DNA of 64,000 nucleotides, taken from NCBI GenBank assembly GCA_965205235.1, contig CBDBGD010000003.1, positions 186,001-250,000 on the forward strand. Direction: 5' to 3'. How positions within the stretch are numbered: the stretch's first letter is position 1; the number at the start of each line of letters is the position of its first letter. Below, in pieces: positions 1 to 9,131 of the stretch. A model generated the notes under the pieces. That model saw only the letters and a program-made list of their open reading frames with translations. It did not search any database and was not told the origin of the DNA. Source of the stretch: CBDBGD01 sp965205235. Lineage in GTDB: Bacteria; Chloroflexota; Dehalococcoidia; Lucifugimonadales; UBA1127. A program made the translations under genes and the position numbers.

Positions 1-2379
1 GAGGTGATACGGCACGTGGTGCGCACCTACGGCAGTGACCGCGTCGCGCAGATCATCACCTACGGCACCATGGGTCCCAGGGCCGCCATTCGGGACGTGG
101 GCCGGGCCATGGCCATGCCGTATCCCGACGTGGACCGGGTCGCACGCCTGGTCCCCTTCCGGGCCCGCACCATGGAGGAGGCCATAGCCGGCGAGCCGGA
201 GCTCCAGCAGCTACGGACCGACAACGCGCTCCGGCGACTCATGGACACCGCCCAGAAGGTCGAGGGGATGGTCCGCCACGTCAGCACCCACGCCGCCGGC
301 GTTGTGATTTCCGGCGAGCCCTTGACGGAGTACGTTCCCCTCCAGCGCCCCGTGCGCGGCAGCGGAGGAGAGGACGAGATCTCCATGACCCAGTTCTCCA
401 TGGAGCCCATTGCGCAGCTTGGCCTGCTCAAGATGGACTTCCTAGGGCTGGCGAACCTCACCATCCTGAAGCGGGCCATAGACCGGATTGCGGAGACTCG
501 GGGTATCCACCTGGACCTGCAGACCGTTCCGCTCGACGACGCCAAGACCTTCGAGGCGCTCTCCTCCGGGGAGACGGCGGACGTCTTCCAGCTCGAGGGC
601 TCCGGCATGCGCCGGCACATCAAGGAGCTGAAGCCCGCGTCCCTGGCCGAGGTTTCGGCAATGATCGCCCTCTACCGGCCGGGGCCCATGGAGCACATCG
701 AGACGTACATCCGGGCCAAGCATGGCGAGCAGGCCCGCTACCCCCACGAGTCGCTCCGGGAAGTGCTGGAGGAGACCTACGGCGTCATCGTCTACCAGGA
801 CCAGGTGCTGCGCATCGTCCAGATCGTCGCCGGCTACTCCCTGGGCGAGGCGGATATCGTTCGCAAGGCGATGGGGAAGAAGATCCCAGCCATCATGCAG
901 CAGGAGCGAGCCCGGTTCATCCAGGGCGCCCTGGCCCAGGGCTACGCGGAGGGCGAGGCGGAGGCCATCTTCCACCTCATCGAACCGTTTGCCGGCTACG
1001 CCTTCAACAAGGCCCACGCCGTCAGCTACGCCCTCATCGCCTACTGGACGGCCTACTTCAAGGCCAACTACCCGGTGGAGTACATGGCCGCGGTGCTGGA
1101 CATCCGCATGGAGAACCAGGACAAGGTGGCAGGCTCCGTGGCGGAGTGCCAGCGGCTGAAGATCCTCGTCCATCCGCCGGACGTCAACCACAGCGACGTC
1201 ATGTTCGCCATCGAGCGCGACGCCGAGGGGAAAGCCGGGATACGCTTCGGCTTGGCGGCGGTCAAGAACGTGGGCGTCGGCGCCGTGGAACCCCTGGTGC
1301 AGGCCCGGCGCGAGGGCGGGCCCTTCCAGAGCGTGGAGGACCTCTGCCGCCGCGTGGAGCTCAAGGGCCTCAACCGTCGTATCCTGGAGAGCCTCATCAA
1401 AGCCGGCGCCCTGGACAGCCTGGGCGAGCATCGCGGGGCCCTTCTGGCTGGCCTGGACCGTATCCTCAGCCTGGCCCAGCGAGAGGCCAAGCTGAGGCAG
1501 ACGGGCCAGACCACCATGTTCGACCTCTTCGGTGAGACCGTCGACGCCCCGCTTCCGGCCCTGGAGCTGCCGTACGCTGAGCCCGTCTCTCCGCGGGAGA
1601 AGCTGACCTGGGAGCGAGAGCTCATGGGCGTAGCCTTCTCCGACAACCCAATGAGCGCCCTCGTCGCCTCCGTGGACCCCTCCGTCGCAACCATATCCGT
1701 CCAGGACTTGGACCCGGAGCAGGCCGGGCGGCGCGTGGTCGTCGTCGGCCAGGTGGAGTCGGCGAACCAGCGCTGGACTCGGGAGGGCAAGCCCTTCGTC
1801 TCCGCCATGCTGGCGCTCCTGGGCGGGGCATTGGAGGTCGTAGCCTGGCCCGACGTCTACGAGCAGAGCCGCGACCTCTGGGAAGAGGGGAACCTGCTGC
1901 AGATCGTTGGGCAGATTCGAGTCCGGGAAGACCGCATGTCGCTGGTCTGCAAGGAGGCGGCGACCTACCACGTCCCCTCGCCGGACGCCCCGTCGACCAA
2001 CGGCGCAGCCGCGCGAGAGGAGAGCGGCGCCCCCGCAGCGACGAACGGCGCCCCGCGCGCTGCGAACGGCGCACCCCGCGCGACGAACGGCGCACCACCT
2101 CCGCCAACACCGTCACCCTCGCGGGTCGTCGCCCCGCCCAAGAAGATCAGGCTGGTGCTTCGGGAGACGGCCGACCCGCTGGCCGATGAAGGACGGCTGC
2201 GGGAGGCACTGCAGACCCTGCTGGAGTATCCGGGCTCCGACCGCGTTCTGCTGGAGCTCCACGGCGGGAACCCAGGAGTGCGCACGCTGGAGGCCCCCAT
2301 GACCGCGTCCGCGGGCCCGGAAATGCAGCAGGCGCTCACGCAGCTTCTGGGCCCTGAGTCCGTGCACGTTGCCGGTTGA
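1..2379 (+). CDS. dnaE: DNA polymerase III alpha subunit, C-terminal part (5' truncated by window)
   Basis: Replicative DNA polymerase catalytic subunit. The frame is open from base 1, so the PHP domain and the first two catalytic aspartates lie outside the window. Visible are the palm/fingers region (TYGTMGPRAAIRDVGRAM), the third catalytic Asp in KMDFLGL (Asp 145 counted from the GTG at base 4), the FQLEG..MRRHIKELKP block, the QDQVLRIVQ fingers block, the helix-hairpin-helix region, and an OB fold (VVVVGQVESANQRWTREGKPF, near residue 580). A low-complexity linker with three TNGAPRA-like repeats (bases 2041-2098) joins a C-terminal domain of about 70 residues. Stop at 2377. 792 residues are visible. 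Confidence 0.97.
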   Translation, partial: EVIRHVVRTYGSDRVAQIITYGTMGPRAAIRDVGRAMAMPYPDVDRVARLVPFRARTMEEAIAGEPELQQLRTDNALRRLMDTAQKVEGMVRHVSTHAAGVVISGEPLTEYVPLQRPVRGSGGEDEISMTQFSMEPIAQLGLLKMDFLGLANLTILKRAIDRIAETRGIHLDLQTVPLDDAKTFEALSSGETADVFQLEGSGMRRHIKELKPASLAEVSAMIALYRPGPMEHIETYIRAKHGEQARYPHESLREVLEETYGVIVYQDQVLRIVQIVAGYSLGEADIVRKAMGKKIPAIMQQERARFIQGALAQGYAEGEAEAIFHLIEPFAGYAFNKAHAVSYALIAYWTAYFKANYPVEYMAAVLDIRMENQDKVAGSVAECQRLKILVHPPDVNHSDVMFAIERDAEGKAGIRFGLAAVKNVGVGAVEPLVQARREGGPFQSVEDLCRRVELKGLNRRILESLIKAGALDSLGEHRGALLAGLDRILSLAQREAKLRQTGQTTMFDLFGETVDAPLPALELPYAEPVSPREKLTWERELMGVAFSDNPMSALVASVDPSVATISVQDLDPEQAGRRVVVVGQVESANQRWTREGKPFVSAMLALLGGALEVVAWPDVYEQSRDLWEEGNLLQIVGQIRVREDRMSLVCKEAATYHVPSPDAPSTNGAAAREESGAPAATNGAPRAANGAPRATNGAPPPPTPSPSRVVAPPKKIRLVLRETADPLADEGRLREALQTLLEYPGSDRVLLELHGGNPGVRTLEAPMTASAGPEMQQALTQLLGPESVHVAG
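2041..2098 (+). repeat. 21-nt tandem repeat inside dnaE linker
   Basis: Nearly three copies of a 21-base unit (2041-2061, 2062-2082, 2083-2098) encode (T/A)NGAPRA repeats in the linker between the DnaE OB fold and the C-terminal domain. A related TNGA unit sits just upstream at about 1996. The repeat length may vary between strains. Confidence 0.8.
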
Positions 2380-2403
2380 CAGTGACACCGTTGCGGGCAA
2401 AAT
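2376..2403 (+). promoter_or_regulatory. Putative promoter for the ABC-2 exporter genes
   Basis: TTGACA at 2376-2381 and CAAAAT at 2398-2403, 16-base spacer, overlapping the dnaE stop codon and lying 28 bases before the GTG of the ATPase gene. Good -35, moderate -10. Confidence 0.45.
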
Positions 2404-2431
2404 CCGCCTGAGAGCGTAGGCGCAGGTCGAC

Positions 2432-3190
2432 GTGGACACCGACACTCCGCTCACGCAGGACTCCCCCGTAGTCAAAGCGCGCGGCTTGACGTTCAGCTAC
2501 GGTGCACTCCAGGTGTTGAACGGCCTCTCGTTCTCCGTGCGGGAGGGGGAGATATTCGGGCTGCTGGGCGCGAACGGCTCCGGCAAGACCACGCTCATGC
2601 GGCTGATGGTCGGCCTGCTCCGCAGCGACGGTGGAACGCTCAGCGTTCACGGCGAGCCCCCATCCCCTCGTCAGTCCGCCCGAGTCGGCTACATGCCCCA
2701 GCTCAGCGCCCTGTACCAGGAGCTCTCGATCAGGGAGAACGTCGATTTCTTCGCGCGGATGTATGGCATGTCGGACCGGCGCTCGCGTAGCCAATCCGTG
2801 AGGGAAGCCATCGATACGGTGGACCTGACGCCGCGAAGCGCCGACACGATTCTCAACCTCAGTGGGGGGATGCGTCAGCGGGTCAGCCTCGCCATCGCGC
2901 TCGTCCATCGTCCGGCGCTGCTGCTCCTGGACGAGCCGACCGTCGGACTCGACCCCGACGTTCGCGCCGTCTTCTGGGAGCGATTCAAGCGCATGGCCCG
3001 GTCGGGCACGACGATCATGGTGTCGAGCCACACGATGGACGATGCGGCCCACTGCGACCGCCTGGCCTTCCTCAGAGACGGGATCGTCATCGCCCTCGAC
3101 ACGCCTGCTGCCCTCCGCGCCGCCACCGGGCGCCCCGACGCTTCCCTGGAGGATGCGTTCATCCACTTCCTCAGCCGGTCCGACGACTGA
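2432..3190 (+). CDS. ABC-2 type exporter ATP-binding protein
   Basis: ATPase subunit of a DrrA/NodI-type drug or lipid exporter, 252 residues. It has Walker A GANGSGKT (46-53), the signature LSGGMRQR (about 143-150), Walker B LLLLDEPT and an H-loop VSSHTMDDA. The GTG start gives the family length. The stop overlaps the next start (TGATG at 3188-3192), so it is translationally coupled to the permease. Substrate is not predictable from sequence. Confidence 0.93.
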   Translation: MDTDTPLTQDSPVVKARGLTFSYGALQVLNGLSFSVREGEIFGLLGANGSGKTTLMRLMVGLLRSDGGTLSVHGEPPSPRQSARVGYMPQLSALYQELSIRENVDFFARMYGMSDRRSRSQSVREAIDTVDLTPRSADTILNLSGGMRQRVSLAIALVHRPALLLLDEPTVGLDPDVRAVFWERFKRMARSGTTIMVSSHTMDDAAHCDRLAFLRDGIVIALDTPAALRAATGRPDASLEDAFIHFLSRSDD

Positions 3191-3918
3191 TGTCCGTAGA
3201 CCGCGTGCTGGCTATCACCGAGCGCATCGTCCGCCAGATGGTGCGCGACCGGCGCTCCATCGGCCTGCTGATCGTCGGCCCGCTGCTTGTGATGTCGCTG
3301 GTGGGCTTCAGTCTCGTCGAGCAGCGGGCCGTGCTGGACCGCGTTGCGCCGGGCCTGCTCGCGGTGTTCGTGCTGTTCTTCACCTTCATCCTGACCGGCG
3401 TGGGCTTTCTGCGCGAGCGCGCACAGGGGACCCTCGAACGGCTGCAGACCACCCTGGTGGGCAGCTTTGACATCATGCTTGGCTACATGCTCGGCTTCCT
3501 CCTCTTCGCCGTGGTCCAGACCGTCGTCATCCTTGCCTTCACCGTCTTCGCCCTCCGCATCGAGTACGTCGGAAGCCTCTGGGAGATCGGAGCGGTGCTG
3601 TTTCTCGTCGTCACCGTCGCCGTCAGCCTGGGAATCTTCATCTCCAGCTTCGCCAACAACGAGTTCCAGGTCGTCCAGTTCATCCCGATCGTTCTCGCGC
3701 CGCAGATATTCCTGTCCGGCGTCATCATCCCCGTCGAGCAGATGCCCACCCTCTTCGAGTGGATTTCGGTCGTGCTTCCCCTGACGTACGCGGTCGAGGC
3801 CCTGCGGGAGATCATGCTGCGGGACGTCGGCCTGGCCGCGCTGTGGCCGGAGCTGGCCGCCATCGGCGCGTTCTCCGTCGCTCTCCTGACGGCGGCGGTC
3901 GCCACGTTGAGACGCTAG
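3190..3918 (+). CDS. ABC-2 type exporter permease
   Basis: Integral membrane partner of the preceding ATPase, 242 residues, ABC-2/DrrB family. About six hydrophobic segments are visible (for example LLIVGPLLVMSLVGFSL near 20-36 and FVLFFTFILTGVGFL near 60). The conserved FANNEFQ.VQFIPI...PQIFLSG block sits near 150-178 and PLTYAVEALR near 197. It starts one base inside the ATPase stop codon and forms a two-gene exporter with it. Confidence 0.9.
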   Translation: MSVDRVLAITERIVRQMVRDRRSIGLLIVGPLLVMSLVGFSLVEQRAVLDRVAPGLLAVFVLFFTFILTGVGFLRERAQGTLERLQTTLVGSFDIMLGYMLGFLLFAVVQTVVILAFTVFALRIEYVGSLWEIGAVLFLVVTVAVSLGIFISSFANNEFQVVQFIPIVLAPQIFLSGVIIPVEQMPTLFEWISVVLPLTYAVEALREIMLRDVGLAALWPELAAIGAFSVALLTAAVATLRR

Positions 3919-3962
3919 GCGGCCAGACCCGATCACCGGGCCTGACGGACGCCTATCGCCCG

Positions 3963-3992
3963 TTGACAGGCCTAAGGCCCGCCCCCTACACT
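3963..3992 (+). promoter_or_regulatory. Promoter upstream of MBL-fold hydrolase gene
   Basis: TTGACA (3963-3968), 18-base spacer, TACACT (3987-3992). It lies about 60 bases before the MBL gene and separates it from the exporter operon. Confidence 0.6.
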
Positions 3993-4051
3993 GGCCCACA
4001 GCCACCCGGGACCCTCCGGGTCCTGACTACGCCCAAGAAAGGAGCCGCTCT

Positions 4052-4873
4052 ATGATCATCAAAGGTGCAAGCAAGGACACCGGCCTCGTCCAGGTTGGTG
4101 AGGGCGCCTACGCCAACATCACCGGGTACTTTGGCGGAGCCGCCGGCGGACCCCACTCCGGCTTCCTGGTCATTGGCGACTACCTCCTCATCATCGACTC
4201 GATGCAGACGCCTGCGATGGTGGAGGAGTTCCAGTCCCGCATCAGCCAGGTGACGGACAAGAAGCCCACCTTCGTCATCAACAGCCACCACCACGGCGAT
4301 CACATCTCCGGCAACAAGTTCTTCTCGCCCCCCGCGGAGGTCATCGCTCACGAGTACGTCCGCCAGTGGATGATTGAGGACACGGCCAGCAATGGCACCG
4401 AGTGGCACATGCCCAGCATCACCTTCAATGATGAGATGACCATGCACCTGGACGGTGAGGAGGTCCAGCTCTTCTACTACGGCAAGGCCCACACCTTTGG
4501 TGACGCCGTGATCTACCTGCCGAAGCAGAAGCTCCTCTACGCCGTCGACGTCGCCGTCACCGGCATGGTCCCCTTCCTGTTGGACGGTCACGCCGGCAGC
4601 TGGATCAACGTCCTGCGACGGGTCGAGGGCCTGGAGATCGATACACTGGTCCCCGGCCACGGCTACATCGGCACCAAGGACGACGTCACCTCCCTGCGGG
4701 AGTACCTGGAGGAGCTGCACAAGGCCGTCACCGAGTGCTTCAACAACGGCGCAACCGAGGACCAGGCCATCGAGCAGATTACGATCTCGAAGGGCAAGGA
4801 CTGGAACGGCCAGCCCACGGTGCCCATGGCCATAAAGCGCGTCTATATGGAGCTGCGGGGCGAGCTCGAGTAG
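4052..4873 (+). CDS. MBL-fold metallohydrolase
   Basis: Metallo-beta-lactamase superfamily hydrolase, 273 residues, probably cytoplasmic since no signal peptide is seen. The metal-binding HxHxDH motif reads HHHGDH (His79, His81, Asp83, His84); a later Asp (AVDVAVTG) and His (PGHGYIG) complete the usual dinuclear site. AAGGAG lies about 10 bases before the ATG. The gene has its own promoter and is followed by a hairpin terminator. Substrate unknown; members include lactonases, sulfatases and glyoxalase II-like enzymes. Confidence 0.88.
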   Translation: MIIKGASKDTGLVQVGEGAYANITGYFGGAAGGPHSGFLVIGDYLLIIDSMQTPAMVEEFQSRISQVTDKKPTFVINSHHHGDHISGNKFFSPPAEVIAHEYVRQWMIEDTASNGTEWHMPSITFNDEMTMHLDGEEVQLFYYGKAHTFGDAVIYLPKQKLLYAVDVAVTGMVPFLLDGHAGSWINVLRRVEGLEIDTLVPGHGYIGTKDDVTSLREYLEELHKAVTECFNNGATEDQAIEQITISKGKDWNGQPTVPMAIKRVYMELRGELE

Positions 4874-4892
4874 CCAACCGATCGACGCTACG

Positions 4893-4931
4893 AAGCGGGG
4901 CGGCCCGGATGGGGCTGCCCCGCTTCTCTTT
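4893..4931 (+). terminator. Intrinsic terminator after MBL gene
   Basis: Perfect 9-bp inverted repeat (4893-4901 with 4917-4925), GC-rich stem with AA/TT at the base, followed by CTCTTTT. It sits 20 bases after the MBL stop. Confidence 0.75.
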
Positions 4932-5043
4932 TCGACGGGTGGCCGGGCGGCGCAAAAGGGCGTATCCTGGGGCTGCCCTCATCCCTCCCCCGTGGGCGTG
5001 GCCAATGAGCCGCGGCCCAGAGAGACCCTACGAGGAGGTTGTC

Positions 5044-6798
5044 ATGGCACGAGGAATCCCCTCTTATCGACCGGCGGTGATGGGCAACACCCACGCCATC
5101 TCCGCGGGACACTATCTCGCGGCCGCCGCAGGCTACCGCATCCTGGAGCAGGGCGGCAACGCGATCGACGCCGGGGTGGCCGGCGGCATCGCCATCAACG
5201 TCGTCCTGCCGCACCTCACCAACTTCGGCGGCGTGGCCCCCACCATCCTCCACCATGCGGCCAGCGGCGAGACGATCACCATCGACGGCCTGGGGCGGTG
5301 GCCCAAGGCCGCCACCCTCGACAGCTACGTTGCCGCGTACGGCGGCGACATCCCAGAAGGCATCCCCCGCACGGTGACGCCCGCCGCGCCCGACGCGTGG
5401 CTCACGGCGCTGGAACTCTACGGCACCGTCTCCTTCGAGCAGGCGGTGACCCCTGCCCTGCAGCTCGCCGAGCAGGGCTTTCCCGTCCACCCGCCCCTCC
5501 ATCGGGCGCTGACGGGCCTGGCGGCGAAGGCGGAGAACGAGCTGGCGGGCGACGCCTTTCGCTCGACGCGCGAGACCTTCCTCCCCGGCGGCGCGGCCCC
5601 GGCGGTGGGACAGGTGCTGGTGCAGGCGGATCTGGCCCGCACCTTCCGCCGCATGATCGATGTGGAGCGGAGCGCGGCCGGCCGCGGCCGTGAGGGCGCC
5701 ATCCAGGCCGTTCGCGAGTTCTTCTACCAGGGCGAGCTGGCCGAGGCCATGGCCGACTTCTGCCAGGCCCAGGGCGGCCTCCTCACCCGCGAGGACCTGG
5801 CGGGCTACCGGGTGAAGCTGGAGCCGCCGGCCGTCGGCAGCTACAAGGGCGTCGACGTCTACACCTGCGGCCCCTGGTGCCAGGGCCCGGTGAGCATCGA
5901 GACGCTGCACATCCTGGAGGGCATCGACCTGCAGGGCATGGGCCACAACAGCCCGGACTACCTCCACGCCCTGCTGGAAGCCCTCAAGCTCTCCTTCGCC
6001 GACCGCCACGCCTACTACGGCGACCCCGACTTCGTCACAGTGCCGCTGGCGGGCCTCCTGTCAAAGGAGTACGCCGCGCTGCGGCGTGCCGCCATCGACA
6101 TGGGGCGGGCCAGCGCGGAGATGCCCGTGCCGGGCGACCCGTGGGCGTACCAGCCCGGCGCCGCCCGGCCATCGACCGTGGCCCAGCCCACCGCCGTGCC
6201 CGGCGACTTGCAGGCCGACACCAGCTACCTCTGCGTCGTCGACCGGTGGGGCAACGCCTTCTCCGCCACCCCCAGCGACGGTGTGGGGAGCACGCCGCTG
6301 GTCCCCGGCCTGGGCTTCATCCTGTCCAGCCGTGGCAGCCAGACGTGGCTGGACCCCCAGCACCCATGCGCCATGGAGCCCGGGAAGCGCCCCCGACTCA
6401 CTCCCAACCCCGCCATGGCCTTCCGCGACGGCAAGGTGGCTATGCCCTTCGGGACGCCCGGAGGCGACGTGCAGTGCCAGTCCATGGTCCAGCTCTTCCT
6501 CAACGTGTTCGAGTTCGGCATGGACGCGCAGCAGGCCATCGAGTCCCCCCGCATCTCCACCTGGAGCTTCCCCAACTCCTTCTGGCCCCACGCATACCTG
6601 CCCGGCATGGTTGGAGCGGAGGGCCGGCTTCCGGCGGAGACCCTGGCCGAGCTGGAGCGCCGCGGCCATCGCGTCGAGGTGTGGGACGACTGGGCCGGCG
6701 CGTCCGGCAACGTGTGCGCCATCGAGGCGAACGCGGCACTCGGCATCCTGCGGGCGGGCGCCGACCCTCGACGGGAGGCCTACGCCATCGCCCGCTAG
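5044..6798 (+). CDS. Gamma-glutamyltransferase family protein
   Basis: Ntn-hydrolase of the GGT family (584 residues), normally self-cleaved into two subunits. Family landmarks are EQGGNAIDAGVAGG near residue 38, NFGGVAPTILHH, and the autoprocessing/nucleophile Thr393 in TSYLCVVDRWGNAFS, matching the TTHYSVVD block of known GGTs, followed by GFILSSRG. I start at the ATG preceded by GAGGAGG; the frame is open about 100 codons further upstream but that part overlaps the MBL gene. No signal peptide is evident, unlike periplasmic GGTs. It could be a glutathione hydrolase, acylase or CapD-like enzyme. Confidence 0.9.
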   Translation: MARGIPSYRPAVMGNTHAISAGHYLAAAAGYRILEQGGNAIDAGVAGGIAINVVLPHLTNFGGVAPTILHHAASGETITIDGLGRWPKAATLDSYVAAYGGDIPEGIPRTVTPAAPDAWLTALELYGTVSFEQAVTPALQLAEQGFPVHPPLHRALTGLAAKAENELAGDAFRSTRETFLPGGAAPAVGQVLVQADLARTFRRMIDVERSAAGRGREGAIQAVREFFYQGELAEAMADFCQAQGGLLTREDLAGYRVKLEPPAVGSYKGVDVYTCGPWCQGPVSIETLHILEGIDLQGMGHNSPDYLHALLEALKLSFADRHAYYGDPDFVTVPLAGLLSKEYAALRRAAIDMGRASAEMPVPGDPWAYQPGAARPSTVAQPTAVPGDLQADTSYLCVVDRWGNAFSATPSDGVGSTPLVPGLGFILSSRGSQTWLDPQHPCAMEPGKRPRLTPNPAMAFRDGKVAMPFGTPGGDVQCQSMVQLFLNVFEFGMDAQQAIESPRISTWSFPNSFWPHAYLPGMVGAEGRLPAETLAELERRGHRVEVWDDWAGASGNVCAIEANAALGILRAGADPRREAYAIAR

Positions 6799-6841
6799 CC
6801 GCGGGTCGAGCGAACGAACGGAAACGAAGGGAGGCAGCGAC

Positions 6842-8212
6842 ATGCCATCGTACGAGCGGACCGTCTACGAGTCGGAGAGCGGCGACCTCGCCCTTGCCCT
6901 CGCGGGCGAGTGCCTCATCAGCAGAGGCGTCTCCATGTACCGCGAGCCGAATTTCCTCAAGCTTGTGGACATGATTAAGGGCGCAGACCTGGCCATCACC
7001 CACGCCGAGATGCTGTTCCACAACTACGAGGACGCCCCCACGCACCTGTCGGGCGGCACCTACATGCGCTCGGACCCCCGGAACATCGAACAGCTGCAGT
7101 GGATGGGCTTCAACATGCTGAGCACGGCCAGCAACCACTCCTACGACTTCGGGGAGAACGCCGTCATCACGAACATCGGCTATCTCGATAAGTTCAACAT
7201 GCCCCAGGCCGGCACCGGGCGCAACCTAGCGGAGGCTCGTGCTCCCAAGTACCTGGAGACGCCCAAAGGCCGGGTGGCCCTCCTCTCCGCCACCACCTCC
7301 GGCCCCGCGGGCGGCCGCGCCGGCGAGCAGCGCCGCGACATCATCGGCCGTCCCGGCGCCAACTACATCCGCCACACGACGGAGTACATCGTCGACCGGC
7401 CAACCTTCGATGCGCTGAAGCAGGTCAGCGAGGCCCTGGGCTTCGAGGATGCGAAGCGGGACAAGGGCATCTTCGCCGCCGCCGGCCCCGTCGACACGGA
7501 CACCGAGTTCCACCTCACCGGCCTCTTCCCCAGCTACGACTCCATCAGCCACGTCAAGTTCACCCTGGGCGAGAGCGTGGAGCGCCACTCGTCTCCCAAC
7601 TGGGACGACCTGGAGGGCACGCTCCAGCGGGTGCGGGACGCGCGGCGCATGGCCCAGTGGGTGGTCATCTCCGTCCACAGCCACGAGTCCGGCGCCACGC
7701 ATGACGACCCCTCGGAGCACCTGATGACCATCGCCCACGCCTGCATCGACGCCGGCGCGGACGTCTTCCTGGGCCACGGCCCGCACCAGGACCGGGGCAT
7801 CGAAATCTACAACGGCAAGCCCATCTTCTACGCCCTGGGCGACTTCTTCCTGCAGAACGACACGGTGCTCCTGATGCCGCACGACAACCTGGTCCGCCAG
7901 GGCCTGAGCTGGGAGGCCACCCCCGCCGACTTCTACGACAAGCGCTCGGCCAACGACACGACGGGCCAGACGGTGCAGCCCATCCGCTGGCAGACGGCGC
8001 TTGCCCGCACGATGTGGCGCAGCGGCGAACTGTCGGAGATCCGGCTGCATCCCGTGGACCTGGGCTACGGCAAGGCCCGCTCCGAGCGGGGCCGCCCCGT
8101 GCTCGCCCAGGGCGAGGTTGCGCAGGAGGTCCTGGAGCGCTTCCAGCGCCTCTCAGCGCCCTTCGGCACCACCGTGGAGGTGGAGGACGGCGTCGGCGTC
8201 GTCCGGGTGTAG
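6842..8212 (+). CDS. CapA/PgsA-family metallophosphoesterase-like protein
   Basis: 456-residue member of the bacterial capsule synthesis protein PGA_cap (CapA) family, a calcineurin-like fold. Landmarks are LALAGECLISRG near residue 20, NMLSTASNHSYDFG, the SVHSHESG block near 280, and FLGHGPHQDRGIEIYNGKPIFYALGDF near 310. GGGAGG precedes the ATG. In CapA proteins the family is tied to poly-gamma-glutamate export, but no capB or capC is nearby and many homologues have unknown roles. It follows the GGT gene by 43 bases, so probably co-transcribed. Confidence 0.85.
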   Translation: MPSYERTVYESESGDLALALAGECLISRGVSMYREPNFLKLVDMIKGADLAITHAEMLFHNYEDAPTHLSGGTYMRSDPRNIEQLQWMGFNMLSTASNHSYDFGENAVITNIGYLDKFNMPQAGTGRNLAEARAPKYLETPKGRVALLSATTSGPAGGRAGEQRRDIIGRPGANYIRHTTEYIVDRPTFDALKQVSEALGFEDAKRDKGIFAAAGPVDTDTEFHLTGLFPSYDSISHVKFTLGESVERHSSPNWDDLEGTLQRVRDARRMAQWVVISVHSHESGATHDDPSEHLMTIAHACIDAGADVFLGHGPHQDRGIEIYNGKPIFYALGDFFLQNDTVLLMPHDNLVRQGLSWEATPADFYDKRSANDTTGQTVQPIRWQTALARTMWRSGELSEIRLHPVDLGYGKARSERGRPVLAQGEVAQEVLERFQRLSAPFGTTVEVEDGVGVVRV

Positions 8213-8255
8213 GGCGCGGGGGCAACTCGGCAGGGCCAATCACCGGGAGGGGCGC

Positions 8256-8792
8256 ATGGCCGACCCGAATGCGGCAACCGTTCAGGGCTTCGTGACCGTG
8301 CTGCTGGATAGCGCCAACGCGAGCCTCAAGCGCGCTATCGACGGGCTGACCGACGAGCAGGTCTTCCATCAACCGACGCAGGACACCAACAACATCGCTT
8401 GGCTGGCGTGGCATCTGTACCGATGGCAGGACCGGCAGGGTGGCGTGCTCAGCGGCGAGGAGCAGGTCTGGACTCGCGACGGCTGGTGCGAACGCTTCGG
8501 CATCGCCGCCGAGAGCACGGGCCTCGGCGACACGCCGGAGCAGGTGGCAGCGTTCCGCCCATCGCTCGATCTGCTGTGGGGATACACCGAGGCCGCGCAC
8601 ACGACGTTCATCGAGCGGGTCAATGCGCTCTCGCAGGAGCAGCTCGAGGAAACGGTACGCTACTTGCCCCACCTCGATCCGAGGCCCAGGTGGCGCGTCA
8701 TCCTCGCCGTCTGCTCGGACACGATGAAGCACACCGGCCAGATCGAGTACCTGAGGGGACTTCTCACGGGCAAGGGCTGGTTCCCAGCCTAG
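8256..8792 (+). CDS. DinB-family protein
   Basis: 178-residue four-helix DinB/DUF664-like protein. Family signs are the N-terminal helix with DGLTDEQVFHQP, IAWLAWHLYRWQD (first metal His) and the C-terminal MKHTGQIEYLRGLLTGKG helix with the second His. Such proteins often act as thiol-dependent metalloenzymes or damage-inducible proteins of unknown function. The ATG is chosen because GGGAGGGG precedes it; the upstream in-frame stretch overlaps the CapA gene. Confidence 0.85.
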   Translation: MADPNAATVQGFVTVLLDSANASLKRAIDGLTDEQVFHQPTQDTNNIAWLAWHLYRWQDRQGGVLSGEEQVWTRDGWCERFGIAAESTGLGDTPEQVAAFRPSLDLLWGYTEAAHTTFIERVNALSQEQLEETVRYLPHLDPRPRWRVILAVCSDTMKHTGQIEYLRGLLTGKGWFPA

Positions 8793-8806
8793 CGGCGCCC
8801 CCAATC

Positions 8807-8836
8807 TTGACAGCGCGCGAACCCGCTTCCTATACT
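8807..8836 (+). promoter_or_regulatory. Promoter of the trp operon
   Basis: TTGACA (8807-8812), 18-base spacer, TATACT (8831-8836). This near-consensus sigma-70 promoter puts the transcript start near 8843, just before the T-box leader. Confidence 0.8.
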
Positions 8837-8842
8837 CGTAGT

Positions 8843-9131
8843 GCAAAAGGCGATGAACGGGAGGAGTAGGCCTTCGAGCGGGGCACCAGAGAGCCGGGGA
8901 CAGGTGGAAGCCCGGCGCCGGCGTGAAGGCTGAATGGACCCGGGAGCCGCAGCCCGAACCGAGGAACACCCTCGCAGTAGGCGCTGACGGAGTGGGCACC
9001 GTTATCACGGCCCAGGGCCTGGAGGGAACGCCCTCCGCGCCTGGAAGAGACGCCGAGGTCGGGTGACCGTCCCCGGCAAGATAGGGTGGCACCACGGGAA
9101 GACCCGTCCCTTCAACGGACGGGTCTTTTTT
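8843..9131 (+). promoter_or_regulatory. Tryptophan T-box leader
   Basis: tRNA-sensing riboregulator in front of trpS. Stem I carries the AGAGAGCCGG motif (about 8888-8897) and a specifier loop GAA-TGG-ACC whose codon TGG (8935-8937) calls for tRNA-Trp. The conserved T-box AGGGTGGCACCACGG is at 9083-9097. A terminator stem follows (9101-9125). Uncharged tRNA-Trp is expected to stabilise the antiterminator and switch on the downstream trp genes. The 371-base spacer after the DinB gene is explained by the promoter plus this leader. Confidence 0.95.
9101..9131 (+). terminator. T-box attenuator terminator
   Basis: Perfect 9-bp stem (9101-9109 with 9117-9125), 7-base loop and six T (9126-9131). 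The T-box at 9083-9097 overlaps the competing antiterminator. Confidence 0.93.

Noticed and set aside
442..1971. Long open frame on the minus strand, antisense to dnaE
   Set aside because: High-GC DNA leaves long antisense frames; the product shows no motif, and the plus strand is clearly dnaE.
4735..5043. N-terminal extension of the gamma-glutamyltransferase frame
   Set aside because: It overlaps the MBL gene and its terminator and has no family similarity; the ATG at 5044 has a strong ribosome site.
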